From Candidatus Saccharimonadota bacterium (lineage in GTDB: Bacteria > Patescibacteriota > Saccharimonadia > Saccharimonadales > Saccharimonadaceae): DNA of 11,472 bases. The notes beneath the pieces were generated by a model. That model was given only the letters and a program-made list of their open reading frames with translations. It had not been told where the DNA came from and did not search any database. The translations under genes were made by a program, and so were the position numbers. Positions 4,830-11,472 of this stretch are shown here, piece by piece (position 1 is the first letter of the stretch; each line of letters starts with the position of its first letter). The stretch is from NCBI GenBank assembly GCA_017511405.1, contig JAFWKB010000058.1, positions 1-11,472 of the forward strand, in the 5' to 3' direction.

Positions 4830-5990
4830 ATGAATGATTTCGATTATCTTGAAAAGGGAGACGTTTATTTAGATGCGGCATGCCAAAGTTTGAGGCCGAC
4901 ACCCGTAATTAAATCTGTTTGCGATTATTATCAAAAGTTTAATTCGTGCGGTGAGCGTGTAAAATATCCGTGGGGAATTGAGACAGATCGACGCGTCGAA
5001 GAAACTAGAGATAGGATTTTAAAATATCTAAAATTCTCTAAACGGAATTATTTTGTCTCTTTCACTCTAAATACAACTTATGGAATAAATCTGCTTTTAT
5101 CGCAACTTGACGCTTCTGAGTTTGATTGCGTAATTACAACAGACATAGAACATAATTCCCCGTTTTTGTCTACGATGACATTTGCGAGAAATAATGGCTT
5201 AACAAGAAAAGTTTTGACTAGAAACGAAGACGGATCAGTTCCCTTGGACGAGGATTTTTCTAAGGCGGTCGTGGTTTTAAACTGCGCATCGAATATCGAC
5301 GGAAGAAAGCTATTAAATGTTAATGATTTAATTAAAAAAGTGCATCGTCAAGGTGGAATCGTGATAATTGACGCAGCTCAAGCCATGGCTCATTCTGTAG
5401 ATATATTACATAAAACTGAGCCGGACGCAGTTTGTTTCTCTGCCCATAAGCTTTATGCTCCAAGTTTGGGGGCGATGGTGGTCAGAAAGGATTTATTGGA
5501 AAATATTACAACTTCATTTATTGGAGGGGGGATGGTGGACGATGTTGATAAGGATAGTTATTTACTTTCTAGCGAAAAAAATCCCGATCACATCTATACA
5601 AAATTCGAATCTGGACTTCAAGCTTGGGGGGAGATAATTGGACTCGGAGAAGCAATTTCTTGGATTGAGAAGCGAACGAGGAAAGAACATAAAGAGTTCG
5701 AAAAGAACTATACTGAATTGTTCGAGTTTCTTAGCAGTGGAGAAAAAGTACATCTAGTAAACAGAGAGGCGAATCCGACTATGTCTTTCTTCGTAGAAGG
5801 AATTGATTCGCATCTATTAGGAGAGGCTCTTGGGGCGGAAAAGATTATGGCAAGGACAGGATATTTTTGCGCGCATTATTATTTAGATAAGGTTAGACAT
5901 CTGCCGCCACTGGTGAGGTTTTCTTTGGGTTACCACAATAAGCCAGATGATATTGAAAAAGTAAAGAAAGTAATGGAGAAAATTATATGA
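4830..5990 (+). CDS. Class V aminotransferase, cysteine desulfurase-like (SufS/CsdA type)
   Basis: A PLP enzyme of fold type I, 386 residues from ATG 4830, within the family's usual range. It opens with VYLDAACQSLRPTP, the counterpart of YLDxAAT in cysteine desulfurases. Other motifs are the cofactor-stacking His in IEHNS (His108), DAAQAMAH with PLP-pyridine Asp181, SAHKLYAP with the Schiff-base Lys207, RTGYFCAH with Arg342 and the possible persulfide Cys347, and Arg363 in LVRFSLGYHN for substrate carboxylate binding. The Cys within RTGxxCA is the SufS/group II pattern, so removal of sulfur from L-cysteine for Fe-S clusters or thionucleosides is likely. No sufU/E, scaffold or tRNA-thiolation gene is next to it, so the sulfur acceptor is unknown, and another class V activity remains possible. 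It overlaps the next gene by ATGA. Confidence 0.85.
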   Translation: MNDFDYLEKGDVYLDAACQSLRPTPVIKSVCDYYQKFNSCGERVKYPWGIETDRRVEETRDRILKYLKFSKRNYFVSFTLNTTYGINLLLSQLDASEFDCVITTDIEHNSPFLSTMTFARNNGLTRKVLTRNEDGSVPLDEDFSKAVVVLNCASNIDGRKLLNVNDLIKKVHRQGGIVIIDAAQAMAHSVDILHKTEPDAVCFSAHKLYAPSLGAMVVRKDLLENITTSFIGGGMVDDVDKDSYLLSSEKNPDHIYTKFESGLQAWGEIIGLGEAISWIEKRTRKEHKEFEKNYTELFEFLSSGEKVHLVNREANPTMSFFVEGIDSHLLGEALGAEKIMARTGYFCAHYYLDKVRHLPPLVRFSLGYHNKPDDIEKVKKVMEKII

Positions 5991-6493
5991 CGACAAAGAA
6001 GAAACGAGCGGGGAAATACTTTGTATTCGGAGTGCTTAATACGTTGATTGGGTATGGCGTTTACGAAATCTTAGCTTTAACTATATTCAAGGAGCGTTTG
6101 CTTCCCTTTGCGACACTGATCTCTGGGGCTGTGGGAGTTATTACTGGATATTTTCTCCACTCTAGGTTTACATGGAAAGAGAGAAAAGTAGGGAAGCTTG
6201 AAGTGGGTAAGTTTTTTGTTTGGAATATAGTCTCGGCTCTTGCGGTGAGACCACTTTTGACGGCGTTTTTCGATATGCAAATATTTGATCCATTGTATAA
6301 GCTCGCGTTTAATATTTTCCAGTTCTTGCATATCCCGTTTTCTTATGATTTTGTAGAAAGTACGGGGATATTTGTATTGTTGACTGCAGTAGTGATGGTG
6401 ATTAATTTCCTAGTTTATGATAAATTCGTGTTTGGAAGAAAAGAAAAAGAAGAAGTTAAGAACGAGAAGAGTGAAGCGACCGAGGAAGCATAA
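5987..6493 (+). CDS. GtrA-family membrane protein
   Basis: A 168-residue protein with four predicted membrane helices (about 11-32, 41-59, 76-95 and 124-147) and basic or acidic ends, the GtrA layout. Family features include FGVLNTLIGYGVYE in helix 1, FLHSRFTWK after helix 2 and INFLVYDKFVFGRK at the end of helix 4. GtrA-like proteins are thought to take part in moving polyprenyl-phosphate-linked sugars across the membrane for surface glycan modification, which suits the polysaccharide operon converging on it. The start overlaps the aminotransferase stop (ATGA), with GGAG eight bases upstream, so translation is coupled. The C-terminal tail (EKEEVKNEKSEATEEA) is charged, and its codons overlap the end of the convergent gene by 38 bases. 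Confidence 0.88.
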   Translation: MTTKKKRAGKYFVFGVLNTLIGYGVYEILALTIFKERLLPFATLISGAVGVITGYFLHSRFTWKERKVGKLEVGKFFVWNIVSALAVRPLLTAFFDMQIFDPLYKLAFNIFQFLHIPFSYDFVESTGIFVLLTAVVMVINFLVYDKFVFGRKEKEEVKNEKSEATEEA

Positions 6494-7898
6494 TACAAAC
6501 AAAAGCCGTAAAAAGATAGATGTGTAAAGCGTTGGGGAGTCCCGAGAAAAAGTTGAGGGACAGCAAAAATGCGAGAAAAATTGAGTAGAGGAGGAATCTT
6601 TCGGGAAGGGCGAAAGATTTTTTGACGACGTAGATAATTATTACTAGACTAAGGGCGGCCAGAGTAAGCCCAAGGATTCCAGTTTCTAAGAGAAGTGAAA
6701 AATACTCGTTTTGGATTATCTCTAGCTTAGAAGCGATTTTCCCTTGTTCAAAAAGAATAGTGCCGGCAGAGCCTAACCCAAAACCGAAGATTGCTTGCTC
6801 GGGAGAGGCAATTGCAGAGAGGGCGAGGGAGTTAAGGTTTAGGCGAATATCGGTCGATTCTTCGACGTAGCCGGAAAAAACAGAGAGGTTTTCTCCGGGG
6901 TCTTCTGGAACGTCGGAGGAGGGTTCAGGTTCGGCGTTTCCTGGGTTGGGGCGAGAAAAACCAGGGTTAATAATTCCTAAAGACAGTTGAGAGACAGTTT
7001 TATCTATTCCAGACAGAAAAGTATCATTAGTATACGAAAGTTGAGAAAAAACGCCTTGAGAAACGAGCGTAAATATAAAACATATCACGATAATAGGCAA
7101 CGAGATCAAATAATGGTGGTTTTTCTTAATTAGATTAATGATTAAGAGAAAGATTGTCGCAACAAGAAAGGAGTAGATTGCTCCACGAGAAAAAGTTAAA
7201 AACAACGTTGAGATGAAGACGGAGGACAGAAGAAGAGAGAGACGCTTAGGGAAAGTACTTTTTGGGGAATGATTATGCGAAAATAAGAGATATAAAGATA
7301 GTAGACTTGGAACAATAAGAAGATTGCCCATAAACTGAGGTTCGATAGCGAAGCCGGAAGGATGAGGGAAACCGAACATTTGAGATGTGCAGCCGCGACA
7401 GAGAAGCGTTAATTCCCTTGGGACTCCGAATATATCTAAGATACACTGAAGCCAACAGAACAAACAAACTCCGAGAGAACCAAAGAGGAAGAATTTGAGG
7501 AATTTTTCCTTGTCGAATCTCTTAATTGTTGTAAAAATTACAACAATTGCATAGATTGATATATATAGGCACCAGAGAATACCTACAGTTAAAACTGCGC
7601 GGAGAGGATTTTTACTCCAAAAAATAGAGAGGGAAAGGTAGATAGGAAAAAAGAGCAAAGAGAAGAGGATTTTTTTGGAAGGGTTATGAGGGCGGCGGAT
7701 TTTGATGAGTAAAACGATTGAGATAACAGTAAAAACAACGAGCCAGATGAGCGGAAGGGAAAGTTCAAGATGCATCGAATCAGAGTTAAGGGGCAAAAGT
7801 AGAATTGGATAGTAAGAAAAATAGAGGATAACAGGGAAGAGATAGAGAAGAGTTAAGCAAACTTTATTTAAAGGAGACTTGGATTGTTGTTTCTTCAT
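6456..7898 (-). CDS. O-antigen ligase/polymerase-like (Wzy/WaaL) membrane protein
   Basis: A 480-residue integral membrane protein with about ten or more helices. Wzy/WaaL-type features are EPQFMGN (186-192), LTFSRGA (234-240) with the arginine often needed in this family, and QNEYFSLLLETGILGL (396-411), close to the HNxYLxxxxExGxxGL motif. A large outer loop (about 283-395) carries a Pro/Glu-rich stretch near 312-337. It would polymerise lipid-linked repeat units or ligate a glycan to an acceptor outside the membrane; sequence alone cannot separate these. A longer frame opens at 8036, but its first 46 residues are the antisense of nothing conserved and are very basic, while ATG 7898 has AAGGAGAAGGA (7920-7910) upstream. 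It overlaps the upstream glycosyltransferase by 35 bases and the convergent gtrA-family gene by 38. Confidence 0.85.
   Translation of the reverse strand: MKKQQSKSPLNKVCLTLLYLFPVILYFSYYPILLLPLNSDSMHLELSLPLIWLVVFTVISIVLLIKIRRPHNPSKKILFSLLFFPIYLSLSIFWSKNPLRAVLTVGILWCLYISIYAIVVIFTTIKRFDKEKFLKFFLFGSLGVCLFCWLQCILDIFGVPRELTLLCRGCTSQMFGFPHPSGFAIEPQFMGNLLIVPSLLSLYLLFSHNHSPKSTFPKRLSLLLSSVFISTLFLTFSRGAIYSFLVATIFLLIINLIKKNHHYLISLPIIVICFIFTLVSQGVFSQLSYTNDTFLSGIDKTVSQLSLGIINPGFSRPNPGNAEPEPSSDVPEDPGENLSVFSGYVEESTDIRLNLNSLALSAIASPEQAIFGFGLGSAGTILFEQGKIASKLEIIQNEYFSLLLETGILGLTLAALSLVIIIYVVKKSFALPERFLLYSIFLAFLLSLNFFSGLPNALHIYLFTAFVCIMLPRSLHSSRS
7524..7548. repeat. Perfect inverted repeat inside the Wzy-like gene
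   Basis: Arms AATTGTTGTAA (7524-7534) and TTACAACAATT (7538-7548) match over 11 bases with a three-base centre. The core GTTGTA-N5-TACAAC also occurs at 3628-3644. It lies inside coding sequence (IVVIFTTIK), with no T tract positioned as in a terminator. Confidence 0.7.
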
Positions 7899-9651
7899 CT
7901 TTTTTTGTTTCCTTCTCCTTTTGAGAATTTTGATTATCTTGGGGTTTTTGAGGTTTTTTATCTTTTTGATCATCTGTTTTGCTGGATGAAAAATTAATAG
8001 AAATAGATTCCGAGGGAGTATCATCAGAGGGGGCAACTGATTTTTCTTGAGGTTGTTTCGGGGCCTCGAGATGGTGCTTTTTCTCGAGTTGGAGATTTCT
8101 TTTTTCTATACGAGTTTTTGATTTCTTAACTGGGGAACTTAAATCAATTGAGTTTGTGGGCTTATTCTTAGATTGATCGATTTTTTTCACGGCGGGTTTG
8201 AATGTAAATGTGGTACTAACCTCGGGAGCGACGACGCTTTTACGAACGGGCCTAGAATCGTTCGTTGGCTTGGCGGGTTTTGTTTTTGGCTGTTTAATGA
8301 TCTTTTTATAGGAAGGAACGGGAGAGGTAACAATTGAAGGAGAGGGGATTGAGGTGGATTTGTTTTTTCTCGGTTTTATTGTTTTATTATTCTTGACAGG
8401 AGTTGCTTTTTGTTGGCTGCTAATTATGGTCGGGGTTAGCTCGGGTTTATTCGTAAGTGAAGATGGCTTAACTTGACTTTTTTCCGGTTCGATTCCCTTC
8501 TTTTCCTTGACTTTTTCTACTACAAATGTTTTGAATTTATCTTGGAATTGGTTCTCAGAAAAGGGAAGGGCGGTTTTTCTGATTCTTTCTTCGTCAAACT
8601 TGATTGTTTTGAATCTTTTAAGGGCCTGACGAAGGGAATTGACGCTTTGCTTTCCGAATAAGATACCGTTTTCGCCATCAATTACATAATCGAGAGCTCC
8701 ACCATTTCCGTAGGCGATAACCGGGCAGCCGCAGGCGAGAGCCTCGACAGGAGCGATACCAAATGGCTCAAGAGAAGGAAAAATATAACCTTCGGCACTC
8801 TCCAGATACTTTTTTAGGCCTTTTTGATCTGTTAAAGGGACGAATTTGATAAGGCGAGAACCTTTCGCAAGCTTAACGAGCTTTTTATGCTCTGGCCCCT
8901 CTCCTACGACTATAAGGGGAAGCTTGAGCGCTTCGCACGCTTCAATCGCAAGGTCGATACGTTTCCAGTTTACTTGACGAGAAGTAGTGATAAACCCGTT
9001 TCTTTTGTTTTGTTCGGTTTTTTGGACTTGATTTTTTTGTGATTTGATTGTGTTCCTACTTGTGGATAATTCCCTTGTGGAAAACTTTTCCACAGCCACT
9101 GGCGGAAAGATGATGGTCGATTCCCTGCCGTAGGATTTTTTTATCTGTTCTTGGGCGTATGTAGAGATGGTAATGAAAGCATCTGGGCGCTGGGCTGCTT
9201 TGTAGTCTGCGTTTTTTAGGGGTTTGAGAAAGATTTTTAGCCCAAGTCGAGCGAGCGGGTTTAGAATTCCGAAGCCGGGGTTTTTAAGGTAATCGTTTTT
9301 TAATCCCCAATAGTATTGAGTAGGAACGTGACAATAGCAGAGGTGGAGCGCATTTCCCTTTTTGATGGACTTTGCCTCAGCTCCAGTGACGGAAATAATT
9401 AGCTCGTATTCAGAGAGATCTAGGTGGTTGAAATAACTTTGACGCAAAGGGCCGAGAAAACGACGGAAGCCCGACGGGAAGAGTTGGAGCCAGCCTACAC
9501 GAACGTCGGAATTGTTGAACCAGTCAATTTTCTTTTTGTTGTATTGCGAGGTATAAATTGGAGCATCTGGAAAAAGCTCGGAAATGGATTTCAGGAGACG
9601 TTCAGCGCCTCCTACATTTGTAAGCCAATCGCAGACGATTGCGACCTTCAC
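7864..9651 (-). CDS. Family-4-like glycosyltransferase with a long disordered C-terminal tail (595 aa)
   Basis: A GT-B glycosyltransferase. The N-terminal domain starts KVAIVCDWLTNVGGAER (2-18) and continues to about 185. The C-terminal domain starts near 219 and has SRQVNWKRIDLAIEA (224-238), VVGEGPE (248-254) and LEPFGIAPVEALACG (294-308), with the EX7E pair E295/E303 that binds the donor nucleotide sugar. Donor and acceptor are unknown; it probably extends the lipid-linked sugar made by the upstream gene. Two oddities: a hydrophilic insert of about 28 residues (191-218) between the domains, whose first codons contain DnaA boxes, and a tail of about 210 residues (386-595) rich in Lys, Pro, Ser and Thr that looks disordered. 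The catalytic part alone matches the normal family length. The GTG start directly follows the TAA of the preceding gene, and AAGGAG lies eight bases before it. Confidence 0.88.
   Translation of the reverse strand: MKVAIVCDWLTNVGGAERLLKSISELFPDAPIYTSQYNKKKIDWFNNSDVRVGWLQLFPSGFRRFLGPLRQSYFNHLDLSEYELIISVTGAEAKSIKKGNALHLCYCHVPTQYYWGLKNDYLKNPGFGILNPLARLGLKIFLKPLKNADYKAAQRPDAFITISTYAQEQIKKSYGRESTIIFPPVAVEKFSTRELSTSRNTIKSQKNQVQKTEQNKRNGFITTSRQVNWKRIDLAIEACEALKLPLIVVGEGPEHKKLVKLAKGSRLIKFVPLTDQKGLKKYLESAEGYIFPSLEPFGIAPVEALACGCPVIAYGNGGALDYVIDGENGILFGKQSVNSLRQALKRFKTIKFDEERIRKTALPFSENQFQDKFKTFVVEKVKEKKGIEPEKSQVKPSSLTNKPELTPTIISSQQKATPVKNNKTIKPRKNKSTSIPSPSIVTSPVPSYKKIIKQPKTKPAKPTNDSRPVRKSVVAPEVSTTFTFKPAVKKIDQSKNKPTNSIDLSSPVKKSKTRIEKRNLQLEKKHHLEAPKQPQEKSVAPSDDTPSESISINFSSSKTDDQKDKKPQKPQDNQNSQKEKETKKDEETTIQVSFK
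9061..9094. promoter_or_regulatory. Cluster of three DnaA-box sequences inside the glycosyltransferase gene
   Basis: TTATCCACA, the perfect consensus box, is on the minus strand at 9069-9061. TTTTCCACA (fits TTWTNCACA) occurs on the minus strand at 9084-9076 and on the plus strand at 9086-9094. The last two form the perfect inverted repeat TGTGGAAAACTTTTCCACA around one central base. A T-rich stretch (about 9000-9056) lies beside the cluster. DnaA binding is inferred from the sequence only. Confidence 0.6.
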
Positions 9652-11076
9652 TTATTTTGCTCCTTCACGTAGCAAAACGACTTTAACTGTGCGCAGAAGT
9701 ATCTGAAAGTCTAAATAGAGCGACCAGTTCTTTATATAATAGAGATCAAGAGAGCGTCTTTCTTCAAAAGAGATATTGCGTCGACCGGAAACTTGAGCAA
9801 AACCGGTTAAACCGGATTTTACAGTAAGAAGCAAAGAGCGATCCCCGTAGCTGCGTAGTTCCCCAGGGACAAGAGCACGGGGGCCAACTAGAGAAATATC
9901 ACCCCTTATAACGTTAAAAAGTTGTGGAAGTTCGTCAAGAGAAGTTTTGCGAATAAAACGTCCAATTTTAGTAATACGAGGATCGTTAGGAAGAAAATCA
10001 CCATTTTTACGGTATTTTTTTATCAACTCGGGTTTGCCCATTTTCTTGAAAGCCTCTTCGGGAGACATACCAGAGTATTCTGGCTTCATTGAACGAAACT
10101 TGTAAATCTTAAACTTGCGATTAAATTGACTGAGGCGAATCTCCGAATAAATCGCTGGTTGTTTGACGTCGGAGAGTTTAATTATAATCCAAAGTGGAAT
10201 CATTGGAATTAGAGCAAAAATAAAGAGAATTGATCCGAAGACGATGTCGAGAAAACGCTTAACGTATTTAGCATTTCCAAGGAGGGGAGTAGCGGAAACG
10301 CGAATCGCAGGAGTATTTCCAATAAGTTCCAGCTGACCAAGTTGAGAAGAAAGTGAGGTTTCGCTCGGGACGAAGTAATAGAGTAAGTGTCGTTCGATGG
10401 ACTTTTTGTAGACATACTCAGTTTGACGCTCGTCGGTCTGAAAAATAACATCGGGTTTAGCGCTCCTAAGGGCATCTTTAAGCGAAGAATATTGGATTTT
10501 TAGGAGATCTTTGGGAAAGAATTTGCGGCTAGCGACAATGCCGACGAGTCGATATCCGGATTCGGGCGTAGAAGAAATGAAATCGGCCAGATAATCTGTA
10601 TTGGGGTTGTTTCCGATGATAATTGCCCGCAGAGTACCTCTGTTCCTGCGAAAAAAATGATCACGGATTAGACGAAAAATCGTACGATTAATAGCTAAAA
10701 ATAAGAAACAAAGGATAAGGGAGTAAAGCGCCACTGTGCGAACCGGAAAAAGGTCACCTTCCCCCAAGTAATCAATAGTAATAATTGCCATTAGTCCGAT
10801 GATTGATGCGATAAAAAGATGCCCTAATTCCCTTGCGCGAGAATGACGTGCGAGAATGTTCTTCGAATAGAGACCGAGGAAGGCCAAAATAATAATCCAA
10901 ATCGGAATTAAGAAGGCGACTTCCAGAATAAAGCTTTTAAGGTCAGACTCGAAGAAATAGGGGCGAGCATCAAGATGAGTGCGATAATAATAGGCGAAGA
11001 AAAAAGAAAATGAAATTGCAAGGATGTCACCAAAAATAAGAAAAATACGGGAAAGAAGTGTGGAGTCCTTTTTCAT
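9652..11076 (-). CDS. Polyprenyl-phosphate sugar-1-phosphate transferase (WbaP/WcaJ type)
   Basis: The initiating enzyme for a lipid-linked glycan: it transfers a sugar-1-phosphate from a UDP-sugar to undecaprenyl phosphate at the membrane. At 474 residues it is the long form. Four N-terminal helices (about 8-30, 50-70, 85-104, 112-130) are followed by a cytoplasmic CoA-binding-like domain (AIIIGNN at 151-157, to about 262). The catalytic domain begins with KRFLDI (273-278) and a re-entrant hydrophobic hairpin (279-300), then IYKFRSM (324-330), [21 protein letters not shown] (365-385) with the Asp381-Glu382 dyad, GDISLVGPR (392-400) and [11 protein letters not shown] (422-432). All key residues are present. 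The sugar is not readable; galE next door suggests galactose, GalNAc or glucose types. It is the first gene of the minus-strand operon, with a nearly leaderless promoter. Confidence 0.93.
   Translation of the reverse strand: MKKDSTLLSRIFLIFGDILAISFSFFFAYYYRTHLDARPYFFESDLKSFILEVAFLIPIWIIILAFLGLYSKNILARHSRARELGHLFIASIIGLMAIITIDYLGEGDLFPVRTVALYSLILCFLFLAINRTIFRLIRDHFFRRNRGTLRAIIIGNNPNTDYLADFISSTPESGYRLVGIVASRKFFPKDLLKIQYSSLKDALRSAKPDVIFQTDERQTEYVYKKSIERHLLYYFVPSETSLSSQLGQLELIGNTPAIRVSATPLLGNAKYVKRFLDIVFGSILFIFALIPMIPLWIIIKLSDVKQPAIYSEIRLSQFNRKFKIYKFRSMKPEYSGMSPEEAFKKMGKPELIKKYRKNGDFLPNDPRITKIGRFIRKTSLDELPQLFNVIRGDISLVGPRALVPGELRSYGDRSLLLTVKSGLTGFAQVSGRRNISFEERRSLDLYYIKNWSLYLDFQILLRTVKVVLLREGAK
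9660..9665 (-). promoter_or_regulatory. Shine-Dalgarno that fixes the GTG start of the glycosyltransferase
   Basis: AAGGAG on the minus strand, eight bases before GTG (9651-9649) and within the last codons of the upstream gene. The TAA stop of that gene (9654-9652) is directly followed by the GTG, so the two genes should be translationally coupled. Confidence 0.8.
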
Positions 11077-11086
11077 ATGTGTTATT

Positions 11087-11092
11087 ATTGTA
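11087..11092 (-). promoter_or_regulatory. -10 element for the polysaccharide operon
   Basis: TACAAT on the minus strand lies ten bases before ATG 11076, giving a predicted leader of about three or four bases. No convincing -35 is visible in the A/T-rich DNA upstream. Confidence 0.5.
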
Positions 11093-11095
11093 CCA

Positions 11096-11101
11096 TATTA
11101 T
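11096..11101 (+). promoter_or_regulatory. Possible -10 element for galE
   Basis: TATTAT on the plus strand would start transcription near 11108. This leaves a leader of about 23 bases that includes AAGGAG (11121-11126) four bases before the galE ATG. The -35 is weak, so this is tentative. Confidence 0.4.
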
Positions 11102-11130
11102 CTACAAAATTAAAAATAAGAAGGAGCGAA

Positions 11131-11472
11131 ATGAAGATTTTAGTAACGGGTGGGACTGGGTATATTGGTTCGCATACCTCTGTCGAGCTTATTAAAGCCG
11201 GCTATTCTATTGAAATCTTGGACGATTTGGACAATTCAAAGGAATCTGTTTTAGATGATATTAAGAAGATTACAGGGGTTAAGCCAGCATTCCACAAAGT
11301 CGACCTTAAAGATTATCAAAAAACTTTGGAGGTTTTTGCGGAGAATAATTTTGATGCCGTAATTCATTTTGCAGGGCTAAAGGCCGTAGGCGAATCGGTA
11401 GAAAAACCGCTCGAGTATTACGAGAACAATATTTACGGCACGATTAATCTTCTTAAAGCTATGCGAGAAACG
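11131..11472 (+). CDS. galE: UDP-glucose 4-epimerase, N-terminal part (3' end outside window)
   Basis: The first 114 residues of a short-chain dehydrogenase-type nucleotide-sugar epimerase. MKILVTGGTGYIGSH holds the NAD-binding GxxGxxG (7-13), DDLDNSKES (31-39) matches the strand-2 region that binds the NAD ribose, and DLKDY (58-62) and VIHFAGLKAVGESV (77-90) are highly characteristic of GalE. The catalytic Ser/Thr and YxxxK lie beyond the right edge. GalE interconverts UDP-glucose and UDP-galactose (or the N-acetyl forms) and would feed donor sugars to the divergent polysaccharide operon. The start is supported by AAGGAG just upstream; the four-base spacing is slightly short. Unlike the other divergent genes, it has a normal leader. 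Confidence 0.92.
   Translation, partial: MKILVTGGTGYIGSHTSVELIKAGYSIEILDDLDNSKESVLDDIKKITGVKPAFHKVDLKDYQKTLEVFAENNFDAVIHFAGLKAVGESVEKPLEYYENNIYGTINLLKAMRET

Noticed and set aside
7524..7548. Perfect inverted repeat as a transcription terminator
   Set aside because: It is A/T-rich, inside the Wzy-like coding region, and no T tract is placed after either arm.
7899..8036. Upstream extension of the Wzy-like frame (46 more residues)
   Set aside because: It overlaps the glycosyltransferase tail much further, is unusually basic, and the internal ATG 7898 has a purine-rich Shine-Dalgarno region upstream, directly before the expected first membrane helix.
9000..9100. A complete replication origin
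   Set aside because: There are DnaA boxes and a T-rich tract, but no dnaA, dnaN, gyrase or other usual neighbours, no strand switch in gene direction at the site, and I could not see DnaA-trio repeats. I keep only the box-cluster claim.
1..11472. CRISPR array, insertion sequence or prophage
   Set aside because: No regularly spaced direct repeats, transposase or integrase motifs, or flanking terminal repeats were seen.
1..11472. Alternative genetic code (UGA as Gly or Trp)
   Set aside because: The frames I read have no in-frame TGA, tryptophans use TGG, and TGA acts as the stop of the aminotransferase gene.

Overview
The window looks like a compact, low-to-moderate GC bacterial chromosome, most likely from the Patescibacteria (CPR), and best fitting Candidatus Saccharibacteria (TM7). 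This is an inference from recalled protein families, not a search. The main hints are a 68-aa protein of a type I recall only from CPR genomes, a two-helix N-terminal domain on the thioredoxin-fold protein that resembles a CPR-specific module, overlapping genes, and several promoters placed so close to start codons that the mRNAs should be leaderless. The standard code fits: no in-frame TGA, and TGA stops one gene.

Left part (1-1474). The end of a probable NUDIX hydrolase is followed by a clear intrinsic terminator. A tRNA with anticodon CAT follows on the minus strand, with its own promoter, encoded CCA and terminator. Next on the minus strand are a 68-aa conserved small protein with a near-consensus promoter and strong Shine-Dalgarno, and a two-helix membrane protein of unknown function.

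Middle (1475-6493). murC (plus strand) is divergent from the membrane protein. It converges on a three-gene minus-strand cluster with overlapping reading frames: a membrane-anchored thioredoxin-fold protein (CSAC), a secreted two-cysteine protein, and a small single-helix membrane protein. Divergent from this cluster is a plus-strand pair: a class V aminotransferase (cysteine desulfurase-like) and a GtrA-family membrane protein joined by an ATGA overlap.

Right part (6456-11472). A minus-strand surface-polysaccharide operon runs from a polyprenyl-phosphate sugar-1-phosphate transferase, to a family-4-like glycosyltransferase with an unusual ~210-residue disordered tail, to an O-antigen ligase/polymerase-like membrane protein. 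Divergent from it is the start of galE, which would supply UDP-galactose or a related sugar. Together these would start a lipid-linked glycan, extend it, and polymerise or ligate it. GtrA, which could move a lipid-linked sugar, converges on this operon.

Most notable signals: (1) three consensus DnaA boxes within 34 bp, inside the glycosyltransferase gene at an unusual interdomain insert; (2) the coupled thioredoxin/two-cysteine protein cluster, a candidate undescribed envelope oxidative-folding module; (3) three divergent promoter pairs in which five of six starts look leaderless or nearly so; (4) the disordered tail with repeated short F-containing motifs.
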